Positions 1 through 11,089 of a DNA stretch of 64,000 nt are shown here, one piece after another; the stretch's first letter is position 1, and the number at the start of each line of letters is the position of its first letter. Source of the stretch: Neurospora tetraspora. Taxonomy: Eukaryota > Ascomycota > Sordariomycetes > Sordariales > Sordariaceae. Position numbers and translations under genes: made by a program. The notes below the pieces were generated by a model, which had not been told where the DNA came from, ran no database searches, and saw only the letters and a list, made by a program, of their open reading frames with translations. The stretch spans positions 62,001-126,000 of the forward strand of contig NW_026944387.1 of NCBI RefSeq assembly GCF_033439725.1, in the 5' to 3' direction.

Positions 1-1562
1 CTTGGTTGATTCGTCCTCGGTTCTTGAAGTCCAGCTCAGAAGTGTTTAGAATCTCCTATGCGTGCTTCTGCCACTAGTCAAGGAAAAGTCATATGAGATA
101 TCGGAGCTCGTGAGTCTGGATCTAATCGAAGCAAGTAGGCGGCGCAAGAGCGTAGTGCCGGTGATGAACTCCCGAGACGGAGAAGTTGACCGCGTTTGCA
201 GACAGTCCATGACGCACTTGAAGGCATTTTAGCTCCTGTGTGTCATTCCACAACGCGTCCCAAGATCTTGGGACCGAGAGAGACACAGGTGACTGGATGG
301 AATGTGCGAATAGAGCCTCAGTCATACTAGGAACACTGGACTACTGCGGTGTCATTCCATGTCTCCCAGACTGTCCCCAGACGTTGGGCTCCAAGCTTCA
401 TGATTCATCATCCTAAGACTTGCCCAGATATTGACCTGTCACTTCCCCAGAGTTTCCCCAGACTTTAATTCTCCGAGATTCCAACGGTCTGGGCCACGTT
501 TTCACCAGATATAGAACGAATCACACCATGTAGCCAGCCCAAGAGCAAGTAGAACTGTCAGAAATAAGGTGCAGGACCAAAGTTTACGGTGGTCATCACG
601 CATCACGAGTAGATGCTGTGTCTCCATGATATAGTATTGTATATAGCAGTCTGGTTGACAAGTCATCGCTGCCGTCATTGACAGACGCACTCGACGTTGG
701 TTGATGACCGAGACAGGAAGGTTCAATAATAAGGCCAAGGAAAGGAGTCTTGAGACTTAGAAACTGACGGCAGGATCTTGCATTTTGTCTTGTAAGAAAT
801 CTGACAATGCCACTATGAAGTGCCGATGCCAATGCCCGTCGCCATCTTGTGACGAGCTAAAAACCTGCAATGTAGTCGTGACAACTTGGCTGTGTTACCT
901 TTCTTGTCTATCTTATTCCAATCGAGGACCTTTCTTACTCCAGTCGACTTTCAAATTGGGTTGTGCTACTCATCCGAATCTTGGGCACCCAGGCCATGTG
1001 AGCGTTTCCCCTCCTTAAATCCATCTTCGTTCCTACAGCATTCAATGATCAGTTAGCTTTGTGACACCAAGCCCTCAACCTTCTCAAGCTTTCAGACTTA
1101 CAGCTAGTCCTCGTGGCCTTTCGGAGAGCATACGTAATTTGACTCCCTTTGCTGGCTGGAAGCTTGGTGCTGTCCCGAATAGAGGGAGTGAACATGATAC
1201 CCAGATCCCGCCTTTAAAACAACTCAACAACCGGACTACCACATTCGTCAGCAGTGGCGCACCTCCCTCTTGCCATTTCAGTCCTTTGACTTCAATAAAT
1301 GTCCGACTGGCTGGCCCGCCTTTTCCTTTTATTTTTCGTCTATTCCTCATCAAAAGAAGATGGTGTGAATGATAGGTAACCCTCAGACTCAACCCCAAAG
1401 GTTGGAAGACTTTCACTGACGTCTCTGAAGTGACAGAACGGCATAGGCAATACTCGTCTGTGCTGTATTAACAAGTTTCATAATGGGTATAAGTACTACA
1501 AGATCCTCGCTCTTTCCAACCAACTCGCTCGCTCATATCATCCAACCTTATAATCCTACAGC
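1..1562. other. Intergenic region, no supported gene
   Basis: About 1.5 kb downstream (3' side) of the permease gene. Only short overlapping reading frames are open on both strands, with no recognisable domain, convincing start context or paired splice signals. No tRNA-like B box was seen. The stretch from about 1490 to 1562 presumably holds the 3' UTR of the leftward permease. Confidence 0.6.
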
Positions 1563-3441
1563 TTACACCAACCAATCCCAAATCTTCTCAATTATGGTAA
1601 CAGGAGGCTTATACTCTCTCTGCCAATGCTCATCCTCCGCATCAAGCGCTGCCTTTCCAGTCGTGAGATCGGCCTCCACCGGCTTTATGACTTTCGGTCG
1701 CTTGATAATCTTCCAGCCACCGTAGAGGAGGAAGAAGAGGGGGATGCCAATGTAGGCAGCGATGAAGCCTGTTTAAACTTGTTGTTAGCACTTCTATTGA
1801 GTAAAGCGAGGACACACCCGGAAGGCCTTGAAAAAGTGGCCGCCGGAGGCGAAACGGAAACAGGGACGAAGTGGGAGGAGCCTTACCAGAAACATCCCAG
1901 TTGCCCTTGATGAAGACAGCAAACCCGTTGAAGATGATGATGATAACAAAGTAGATAAGCGCGAACCAAGCCGTGTAAGGTTGGAACCTGCTCTTGAAGA
2001 CCAAGGTATCGCGGTTGATGCCCTGGGCCTTCAGCGCCTTGTAGAAGCGGAGGTAAGCGATGCAAACCGAGCACCAGGTGAAGAGACTAGCGATGGTAGT
2101 CAAGTTCTGGAACCAACCGAACGCCTTTGCGGCACCGCCGTTGGAATCGACAGAGAGGTAAGTGAGGGCGCCGATAATAGCCGTGGCGGCAACAGCGTAG
2201 TAGGGCACACCCTTCTTGCTGCAAGTGAGGAAGATGCGCGGGGCCTGACGGTTCTGCGCCAAAGCATAGAGGTAGCGAGAGCCGGAGTAAAGGAAAGCAT
2301 TGCCGGAGGAGGTGGCCGAAGTCAAGATAACAGCGTTGATAATGGAGGGCAGGACGGAGATGCCAGCGTTCTTGATGCCGATAACCCAGGGGGAGGCAGC
2401 AGCGTCGGAGCGGCCTGAGGCCTGAGCGCTGAGAAGGCCCGGGTCTTCGGAAGACACGAGGACTCCAATGGCGAGAGAACCCAAGACGTAGAAGAAGAGG
2501 ATACGCCAGAAGACGCGACGGACGGCCTTGGGGATGTTCTTGCGTGGATTTTCGGCCTCACCGGCGGCAACGGCGACCATTTCGACACCACCATAGGAGA
2601 AGGCAGCGTTGACGAGGGTGGAGAAGAGACCCAAAAAGCGTCCAAGATCGCCGTGCACCTGAGACGGATATTCTTTCATAGCACCTGGGTGCTTCCAGTA
2701 GCGGAAACCGAGACGTTCGTGATGCGGGTTTCCGCCGAGATCGACAATGAACGCCATGATGAGCAAGCCGACGATGGTGATAATCTTCAAAGACGCAAAC
2801 CAGAACTCGGCTTCACCGTAGAGGGAGACGGCAAAGATGTTGAGGAAAATGATGACAACCCAGATAATGCTGATCCAGACGGCGACGTTGACGCTTTGAG
2901 CGCCTTCCCAGAAACCAATGACGAGAGCGGCGGCAGAGATTTCGGCGCATAGGGTGATGGCGGCGGCGTACCAGTTGTTCCAACCGACAGCGAAACCGAG
3001 AGCATCGTCGACGTATCGAGCGCAGAACTGAGGGATAGCACCGGGAAGAGGAAGCCATGTGGCCATCTCACCAAGACACTGCATCATAGCGAAGATAGCG
3101 ACACCGGTAAAGGTATAACCGAGGAGAACGGAGAGAGGGCCGGCTTGGGTGAAGGCCTTTCCGATACCGAGGAAGAGACCGGTACCAATGGTTCCACCGA
3201 GAGCAATGAACTGAATGTGACGCGACTTGAGCCTATGGTTGTTGTCAGCGACGCGATTGCTAAGACAAGATTGGAGTGGTACTCACCCACGGCTCACGTA
3301 GCCATACCTGGCCGCGTCATCTTCACCACCAAGGACAGCGGCGCCCTCCATATAGGCATCGTTCTTCTTTTCGGATGAGCTGTATCGTGGAGGGACGCCG
3401 GCCAATTCCGGGTCGGAAGAGTGTAGGTGTTTTTCCGCCAT
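1563..3441 (-). CDS. Amino acid permease (APC superfamily, dicarboxylic amino acid permease-like)
   Basis: Plasma-membrane amino acid:proton symporter, 568 residues from three exons: 3441-3287, 3232-1887 and 1768-1563. The introns are 54 and 118 bp and both restore the frame. The ATG at 3441 gives a short hydrophilic N-terminus followed by SRGLKSRHIQFIALGGTIGT, the signature just before and within TM1 of fungal AAT/YAT permeases (IALGGTIGTGLF). About 12 hydrophobic segments follow. The conserved segment GVEMVAVAAGEAENPRKNIP near residue 290 is typical of the family. The C-terminal exon ends in the Dip5-like tail REYKPPVTIIEKIWDWLV. By overall resemblance the nearest characterised relatives are Dip5-type acidic amino acid permeases, but substrate cannot be read from sequence. 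No break was seen. The family is firm and the substrate class is an inference. Confidence 0.93.
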
Positions 3442-6400
3442 CGTTCCGACGTCGATTCTGGGGAGTGTCGAGTCGAAGCTGAGCGGGAGAGGGTGATCAG
3501 AGTAGCATCAGCAGTGCGACAGAAGACTGACTGCAGGCGCAACGCGACAGGAACGGGGGAGATCTGGGGGTTATAAACGATGGGTAACAAGATGGGCGGG
3601 GATAGACATGTGCCCGTGTAAGGTTAAGGTTGACGGCAAGGGCCTCGTTCATGTCCCGTTCAGCCCAGACCCAGGCAGGTTCATGTCCGCGTGCGTCTCG
3701 GTCTCTCTTCGACAGCCATAGTACATATACATGCAGCAGGCTGGAGGACGGCGAGGGTACGGATCAGACTGAATGGAGGGTACGTACTGGTAACTGGAGG
3801 ATGAACATGGCTTTGCTTCTTCTTTGTTACACTTGACCGGGGTTGTTGTCGGTGTCTCATATTGCAACCCACCCATTGCCGGGTAGCACGCCACCAGTCT
3901 GCATGGCCAAATGCCCTCCCATATGAGGGACTGGCCAATGGACGTAATCTGGTGAGAGAGATATCGCCGTAAGACAGTCCAAGGAGCAAGGACACCACAC
4001 TGGTCCAGCTGCGGTAATGGCGTACGAGGCTGTGTGGGGGGTTGACTTGATGATAACAGCTCCGTTCTTGGCATAAGTGGTCTGCACCCCCCCTCGAGCT
4101 TCTTTGTTGGTGGTGATGGAACGGGTATGCCGTGGTTTGGGAATGTCGGCGGGCTGCCTTGTCCGTCACTGGACGGGAACCGGGAGTGTCCTTGGCCACC
4201 TTCACGCCACTGTCTTCAGAGAGTTCTGATATGATATCGTGATTGCATCACTGGAGGAGTTCGAGGTGTTAGTGACAAGTGAGAAAGAAGGGGATGAATA
4301 GTGCATTGTCCACTGGACTGGATATCGGAGGACCATAACCGATTCGGAATGCTGATCCGGCATCTTCTGCCAGTGTCAAAGTGCATCGGACGCATATGTA
4401 CCACTCTCCTGGTACACTTGCGCGAGCCGAGCGAGAGGGCATGAGGTCTGGCCTCTGCTGTCAGCCCAACCGAGTGCCATGTTCCTTTGTGTGTGTTGCT
4501 TGCCGGTCGATGTTGGTGTCGCACTGATTGTCCGCTTCGGTGATTGTTTCTGGAACACATCCCGTCCATCTCAGACGGGACGGTCGCCAGTTGGCACAAA
4601 CAGGCAGACACTGCTCTGTCACTCGGTTATTCTGGCAGGAAGGAGGTCATCGTCGCGGATTGGAATTGCTCCTGCCGTCGAACAACACTGCCTCCCACGT
4701 CCCGACGTTCTTATCATTTGACGTCGCGTGATTGGTTTGAGTGGTAGATGAATGGTTCCCATCCGGGGAAGGTACGGAAAGCCACTTTGATGCCAAGAAC
4801 CCCAGACCGGAAGGTGCGCTAAGACCACTAAACAGGGGCCCAATAGGCCCACTATATCCACTGAGGCCCCTAAAAGCGGGCGCTACCTGTACTGATGTAA
4901 CAGGCCTTGAGTCCTCCACTCCACTCTTCACTTCAGCCAAGCCGGGCGCCTTCCTGTCATCCGACCTTTATCTCGACTTCATTCGATCGGTCCTTCTCTC
5001 ATTCAAGCTTTTCCTCCAAGACGAACCGAGCCGGGACAAGACAAGTCAAGCACGCCAAAAGGCGATCAAGCAACGGGCTAACAAAGAGGCAAGAGCAGTC
5101 AAGCTTGTGGAAGAGGCCATCGGTTGATGAGCGATGAGAAGAGGTTCTCATTTCCCTTTCCCAGGCAAGAGAGAGACAGAGGAGCACTCCAATTCGTTCC
5201 TTTCCCGATGCTGTTTGCGACGATACCGTATCGTACGCGTTCCTTATCACGAATTTGTCCCATTCCGGCCACCTTCTCCCACCCCCATTCCTCGCTTGGC
5301 CAATGTCGTTACACTTCCCCTTCACCCATCATGATAAGGAATCGAAACACTTTCTGAAACCATCTCCAACCTCCTGTCATCGTCGTCAATTGGACCCTTC
5401 ATCATTGTCTGCGCCTTGAATCATCACTTCTCACATACGATTCCATGAAATACAGGTCAGTAACCCCTTTTCCTGTGCTTCGTCCGGGGGACTATTATGC
5501 CCAGCCCGGAGCATATTACACTCAGTTCACCAACACGGTCTTCCCATTCGACAACCGCTTCGACCACCCAAATGAAGCCATTCACCAAATAGATTGGGTG
5601 TTATCACGGCCATGGCTTGCATCCTGTCGGATTGCGGTGCAACCCCAAGCGGCAACTGAATGTCTGGATCATCTTCATCCTTCAATCCTTCACCTGCTTC
5701 AACCCGTAAGAACCGATGGCAAGCGAGCTGCAAACGGCAAACTGCCTTCTTCACACGCATTCCAGAATGTGGCCTTGAGAGTTCTGACACCTTACTTGAC
5801 GGGAAACCTTTGCATGATCCAATCCCACAAACATGGTGGCATGGAGCCGTCGCTGGCCGCCTTCATGTTGTGTCGACGGTGTGGGAAAGCAACACCACGT
5901 ACAACGCACGAGTGGCAGCCCAACGAACCCAGATCTATGGAACCATCAGATAGAAGTGGTATGTGACAGTTTGACATATCCTACGGATACTCACCTCGCA
6001 CCTATACACGTCTGAGTGACGTTCAATGCCTAGAGACTAGTGCTTACCGCATGTCTTATCTTCACCGTTCTGACCGTTCGTTGTGTTCACTTCTCGGTCA
6101 GTGAAAAACAACCTTTCTTTACTGTGCCATCTTCACAACGGTCAAGTGTCATCTACCGTACCTAGAGCTTTCTTTTCTTCTTACCGCCTCTCTTGGTGAC
6201 TTCATTTCCAATAACTTCGGGTTTTACTGAACCTTTCGTTTTCGCAATTCCATGAAGCAAAGATTGCCTAAAGGTAGACTTTGCATTTACAGCCACTCGG
6301 CCTAACTAGAGCCTCAGACACCAGCTGTCCAATGACCACTCGAGAAACAATGAGCACAAAATTCTCAAGTCCGAGGCGAGGTTCAGGCGAGGTGCCACAG

Positions 6401-8372
6401 ACACACGACCTTCCTGTTGCGTACATGGCGTCCCCCTTCAAGGCTTCGCATCGAGGCAGACAACTTCTGTTGCAACACAACTCAGCTCCCCAAAAGGCTA
6501 CCTTGGGCGCACCTCGAGGCAACCTCAAGCGAGGTTTGATGTTCCAGAATCCTTCTCTTTCCTCGATCCCATCCAAACATTTGGACATGTTGGGCACCGC
6601 GGCCGACCCAGCAACCATTGCAGGTCCCACACGCACCATGAGCCACGATCAATGAGCCATTCAGCTCAAAGCGGTGTTCGGTGACGAATTTGCGTCGTGG
6701 TTCGTAAACAGTAGCAATGTGCGAAAGGAGTTTCTGCTTGAGTACTTCAACCCTCGTACCATCAACTACATGACTACGAAGGAAATTTAGTTGACGATGC
6801 AACACGTGTTGGTTCCATGTGTTGAGGTCCTATATTTCTCTTGGCCATCATCACATTTCTCCTCATTTCCTTACCTAACAGTGGCGCGATTCCTTCTGTT
6901 CCCCGGGCCAAAGGACCCTTGTGTTTGCCTTGATGGCTTGATGGCTTCACTTCCCCGTGGGGTAATATCCCCACAACGTTGGGGTGTTTTCCCGTGTCTG
7001 GTACCTGCCTCGAGGGTGCCTTCCTCTCACTTTTTTGATGAATTCTGACAAAAGGAGTGGCGTGGAAGATTGAGCACTTCGCTCCCCATGAGTAATTCAA
7101 CGAGCTTAGGTGTCAAATGAAAATACTCCAGTATCTTACATAAACTTACAGGTACCGTAAAGCAGCAATGGAGGTCAACATCCGACGGGGATGATGTTCG
7201 ATGAGGTGAAATCGACAAATGATTCTGCAGGGTCTGATGGTAAGCTACTTGGTCTAAAGGTAAGCCAACCTAAGGGCCGCTCGGCTTGACGGCCTATACA
7301 TGACCTACCGGTCTTTATGTATGGGATCGTGCATGTCCTGCCAGCGGTGGCCACTTGCGGCCGCTTTTCGTTCATTCAGTTACCTTTTTTCTTTCTTTTT
7401 TTCTTCTTCACAAGACAAACATAACTGGGTAAAGAGATACCTTCAGTTTTGGGCCCCGAGACCCTCAATTCGACGATTGGAGCCGTTGAATCGGGATAAG
7501 TGAGTGCCACCCGCTGCAATGTACAAACTGACTCGCCTTAATTGAGCATCATCTATTTCGGGACACGGAAGGTGCGTACTGTACACTGTTTCAATGTTCT
7601 GATATCAGTTGTACAGGAGCCAAACGTTTCGTGTTACCGAGTGAATGCGGCAAGCTCCGGAAGGCTGAGGGTGCGGTTTGAATCCATGTCAAGGGCGCGT
7701 CATTGATTGCGGCTTGGATTTGTGAGAAAATGGTCCTTCCTGTCAGATGTATATAGGCAGTGAAGACGAAATCAGAAGCGGGATGGATAGCACGAAGTAT
7801 CCAGATGTCTTAAGGATCAAGATGTGAAGGAGGTAGTTAGATACAATTGAATTGTCCAATGTTTCGCGGCCGGCAATTTCATTAGAGGCAAGTTAAGATG
7901 CCTCGGAGATGCCTGCCGGGATGGCCTAGGGTGCTTGGCATTCTCGATTCCATGCTGCGGGATATACATCGCGAGCTGTGATTGGTAGAATAAGTGCGAT
8001 AGTACTGCCTCGGTGTTTTAAAAAACCAGCACAAGGCGTGCTCTTTTGACCATACTGTCAAATTATATCCGAATCAATAGCATTTCCGGTCTCCCGGAGC
8101 TCTCGGCGAGTTTCCGCAGTGGGGGCATCGATGATCTTCGGCGCCGGGAGGGGTAACCACGCGCGCGACGACAACTTGGGATTTGGGAATGGGGTCAAAA
8201 GTGGGCTCGGCATGAACGCGTGGGAGTTGATCTATGACGCCGTAGCCAAGCTTACAAATCGCATCCATCTCGGATACCTTTTTAAACAACTCTTCTCTCC
8301 CTTCGTATCCGTCTGCGACTCTTCTTCTTCCAAGGTATCACCAAACAACTGAACACCCCAACAAACATCACA
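3442..8372. other. Gene-poor stretch of about 4.9 kb
   Basis: Nothing recognisable. The right-hand end of the permease 5' region lies at about 3442-3600. The longest ATG-initiated frame is 5445-5966 (+, 173 codons); its ATG is followed within 12 bases by a GTCAGT donor-like site, so a tiny first exon is possible. It has no domain. Frames at 4741 and 6281 begin with GTG/TTG rather than ATG and are probably fortuitous. Pyrimidine-rich tracts occur at about 7380-7410. The region just before 8373 (CT-rich, ending in ACATCACA before the ATG) is the probable 5' UTR of the hydrolase gene. Confidence 0.5.
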
Positions 8373-9332
8373 ATGGCCTCCAACCCTCCCTCCAAGTGCT
8401 GCACCGTCGGCTTCCGCCACGAGTAAGTCCACCGCCATACTCTTTACCCCAATATCTTACCTACACAACCGTCACTAACATTAGTTTGTTTCCAGTGGCG
8501 AGCCAACCGGCTCCATGACCAAGGTCGCCGACAAGTGGGACGCCTACATCGCCCAGCCCTCTGGCTCCCAGAAGACCGGCAAAGCCCTTCTCTTCCTTCC
8601 CGACATTATCGGCATCTGGCAAAACTCCAAGCTGATGGCCGACCAGCTGGCCGCCCAGGGCTACCTTACCGTGGTTCTCGACATCTTCAACGGCGACGCT
8701 CTCCCGATTAACCGCCCCGACGACTTCGACCTCATGGGCTGGATGACCAAGGGCAGCACCGGCGATAACCCGCATACCAAGGAGGCCGTCGATCCCATTG
8801 TGCAGGCCGCGATCAAGGAGCTGAAGGAGAAGTATGGAGCGACCAAGATTGGAGCTTTGGGCTATTGCTTTGGTGCCAAGGTAAGCTACCTTTCCCTTTT
8901 CTGCCCACTTAAAGGCGCTGGCGATGCTGTGCTGGTCTTTCCCCCTTCTCGAAGCGCTCGCTTTCCCTTTTTCAGCAGTCACTGACATCCCCAAAGTGCC
9001 TGGTCCGCAACATGACCGCCACCGCCCCCTTCACCGGCATCGACGTCGGCTTCATTGCCCATCCCTCCTTCGTCGACGAGGAGGAGCTCGCCGCTATCAA
9101 CGGTCCTTTGGCTATTGCCGCCGCCGAGACCGACTCCATCTTCCCTGCTGAGAAGCGTCACAAGTCCGAGGAGATCCTCAAGGAGACGGGTTTCCCCTAC
9201 AACATCAACTTGTACTCCGGCGTCACCCACGGCTTCGCCATGCGCGCCGATCTTAGCAAGAAGCCGGAGAAGTTTGCGAGGGAACAGGCGTTTGCGCAGG
9301 CTGTGGCTTGGTTTGAGGAGTATTTGGAGTAA
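8373..9332 (+). CDS. Dienelactone hydrolase family protein
   Basis: Alpha/beta-hydrolase of the DLH family, 256 residues from three exons: 8373-8422, 8496-8880 and 8997-9332. The ATG at 8373 gives MASNPPSKCCTVGFRHDGEP, the usual short Cys-containing N-terminus of fungal DLH proteins. The catalytic triad of the family is visible: the nucleophile Cys in GYCFGAK at the exon 2/3 boundary (about residue 141), Asp in AETDSIFP, and His in THGFAMR near the C-terminus. The family cleaves dienelactone in chlorocatechol breakdown, but most fungal members are of unknown substrate. The protein is probably cytosolic, as there is no signal peptide. The gene is tail-to-tail with the GNAT gene, 163 bp apart. 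Confidence 0.93.
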
Positions 9333-9495
9333 GGGGATGGAATAGATGAGATACCCGGAGTGTAGTGTACGTGTACGAACCACAACGATCTGATGAATGT
9401 GAAGAGAAATAGTACAGTCACATACAGCCCACACCAACATCCTTCCTGTCATGTCCGCTTCATGATCTGCCCAACTCCATGCTCCATTCCCCTTT

Positions 9496-10233
9496 TTAGA
9501 GAGGCTTCTGGTAAACCCTATACCTAGCCTTCCTCGCCAACAACGGCCCCAGCTCCGGGATCCCCTCAGACAAATCTACCTCCTTGACATTTTGGTACCC
9601 AGCTCTTTCGTACCACCCCGCCAGCTTCGTCTTCTCCTCATGTTCCCACCCGTCTCCCACCACCAGCTCCACCTGCATCTTCTTCCCTCCCTTCTCCCTC
9701 GTCCAGTCCTCGGCGAACTTGAGCAAGTCCCTCCCCACTCCGGAACCCCGGTATTCAGGACGGCAGATTAAACATCCGAACTGTCCGATGAGTGAGGACG
9801 GATCAGGGTTGGAATGGGAAGGGGTCCTGGAGGAGGGTTCGGGAGGAGGCAAGAGTTGCACGCGGCCGCAGCCCAACAGATACTCAATGCACCCCCGTGA
9901 ACAGCCCGGGAGCCATGCGACGGCTAGGGTGCCGCTGGTGATGAAGGAGCGGACCTCGGCCGGGTTGGTGCGGGTGAAGGGGTCGATGGACCAGAAACCG
10001 CGTTCGGCGTCGGTGTAGATTTCATTGATGAGGTTGGTTAGACTGTTGACGAAGGTGTCGTCTTCGGCAAGGTAGGCTGGAGCGATGGAGATGTCGGCGT
10101 TGATACGGCCCCGGAGAGGGGGACTGGGGAGTTGGGAGGTTGCGATGACTTCATTGGTGTTGAGCATGGCGACTTTTTCGTCGGTGAGAGGGGCCGAGGG
10201 GGCGGTGGAGGGGGATTCTGTTGAGGCGGTCAT
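9496..10233 (-). CDS. GNAT family N-acetyltransferase
   Basis: Single-exon gene of 245 residues. After a Ser/Thr/Pro-rich N-terminus of about 35 residues, a GCN5-related acetyltransferase fold follows. Its acetyl-CoA-binding motif A is clear: ICRPEYRGSGVGRDLLKFAE (R/Q-x-x-G-x-G/A type) at about residues 156-175. Motif B is the later GWYERAGYQNVKEVDL. A Pro/Ser-rich insertion interrupts the fold before motif A. The acceptor (a small amine or a peptide N-terminus) cannot be inferred. The gene is convergent with the upstream hydrolase gene. The ATG at 10233 is the first in frame. Confidence 0.88.
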   Translation of the reverse strand: MTASTESPSTAPSAPLTDEKVAMLNTNEVIATSQLPSPPLRGRINADISIAPAYLAEDDTFVNSLTNLINEIYTDAERGFWSIDPFTRTNPAEVRSFITSGTLAVAWLPGCSRGCIEYLLGCGRVQLLPPPEPSSRTPSHSNPDPSSLIGQFGCLICRPEYRGSGVGRDLLKFAEDWTREKGGKKMQVELVVGDGWEHEEKTKLAGWYERAGYQNVKEVDLSEGIPELGPLLARKARYRVYQKPL

Positions 10234-11089
10234 TTTGAGATACTGAAGGTGAGGTAGCGAGTGATGAACTGCTTATGTTCGTGTATTACACAGTAAGTCC
10301 CGATGGGTTTTATATCTGGAGACATCGGAGTGATACCCCGATTTTTGTAAAGTGACTCAATCCACTATTTCTTGATCGGAAAAGCGGCCGACCCTTGTCG
10401 ATGAAAGGGCGTGGTAGACCATGTCGGTCGCAGCATCTCCATCTCGAACCGTATCATCGGAACGAATATTCCCTGCCATGCCCTCGTGGCATATGTCAAC
10501 GTCGAGATATCGTCGGCGTCGGTTTTCCGATCTTACTCGGCCGAGGAGGTTTACTTGAGGTAGAAATGCTGACAAGGCAACAAGAGGGTATCAACCCTAA
10601 CCCCACAGATGACAGAAGAGGTCAGCAGCTCCTTCGGATGGACGCCAGGCTTTCCTCTCGATGAAGGCCTATTGGTATTGAGATCACTCGTAGCAAGCAT
10701 GCCGACTGACGAAGCAGACTCTCGTCACTGGGTGGTTGAGCAGCTAAAACAGTGAAGTTGATGTCAAAGGAAGGAAGCAAAGGTGAGTACTGATAAGGCT
10801 GATTGAGCTGATAAGACATGTTGCCAGGGGACACTTTACAGGCGTCTTCAGCAGCTCATTAGTGGAGCTACCTTAACGGCCAGCAACCGCAACGTCATTG
10901 GCGCCAAGGCTGAACCACGCGCCGATCCTCCACTTGTCTTTCTGTCGGCCTCGTCCTATTCTTTGATCTTTTGTCAGTCCACGACAACCGTCTTGCTCTC
11001 GGTTCCTTATGCGCCCAACAACATGAAGACACTAGGCCAGTCATAACAACTATAAGAACTGCGGTAAACACTCCGCCCGGACGAAAACC
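10234..11089. other. Divergent intergenic region
   Basis: About 0.85 kb between the starts of the leftward GNAT gene and the rightward TAPT1-family gene, so it should hold both promoters. A short AT-rich block (about 10300-10360) lies next to the GNAT start. No confident binding site was identified. Confidence 0.5.

Noticed and set aside
1828-2418. 196-codon plus-strand frame opposite the permease
   Set aside because: Antisense shadow of the permease exon and its second intron.
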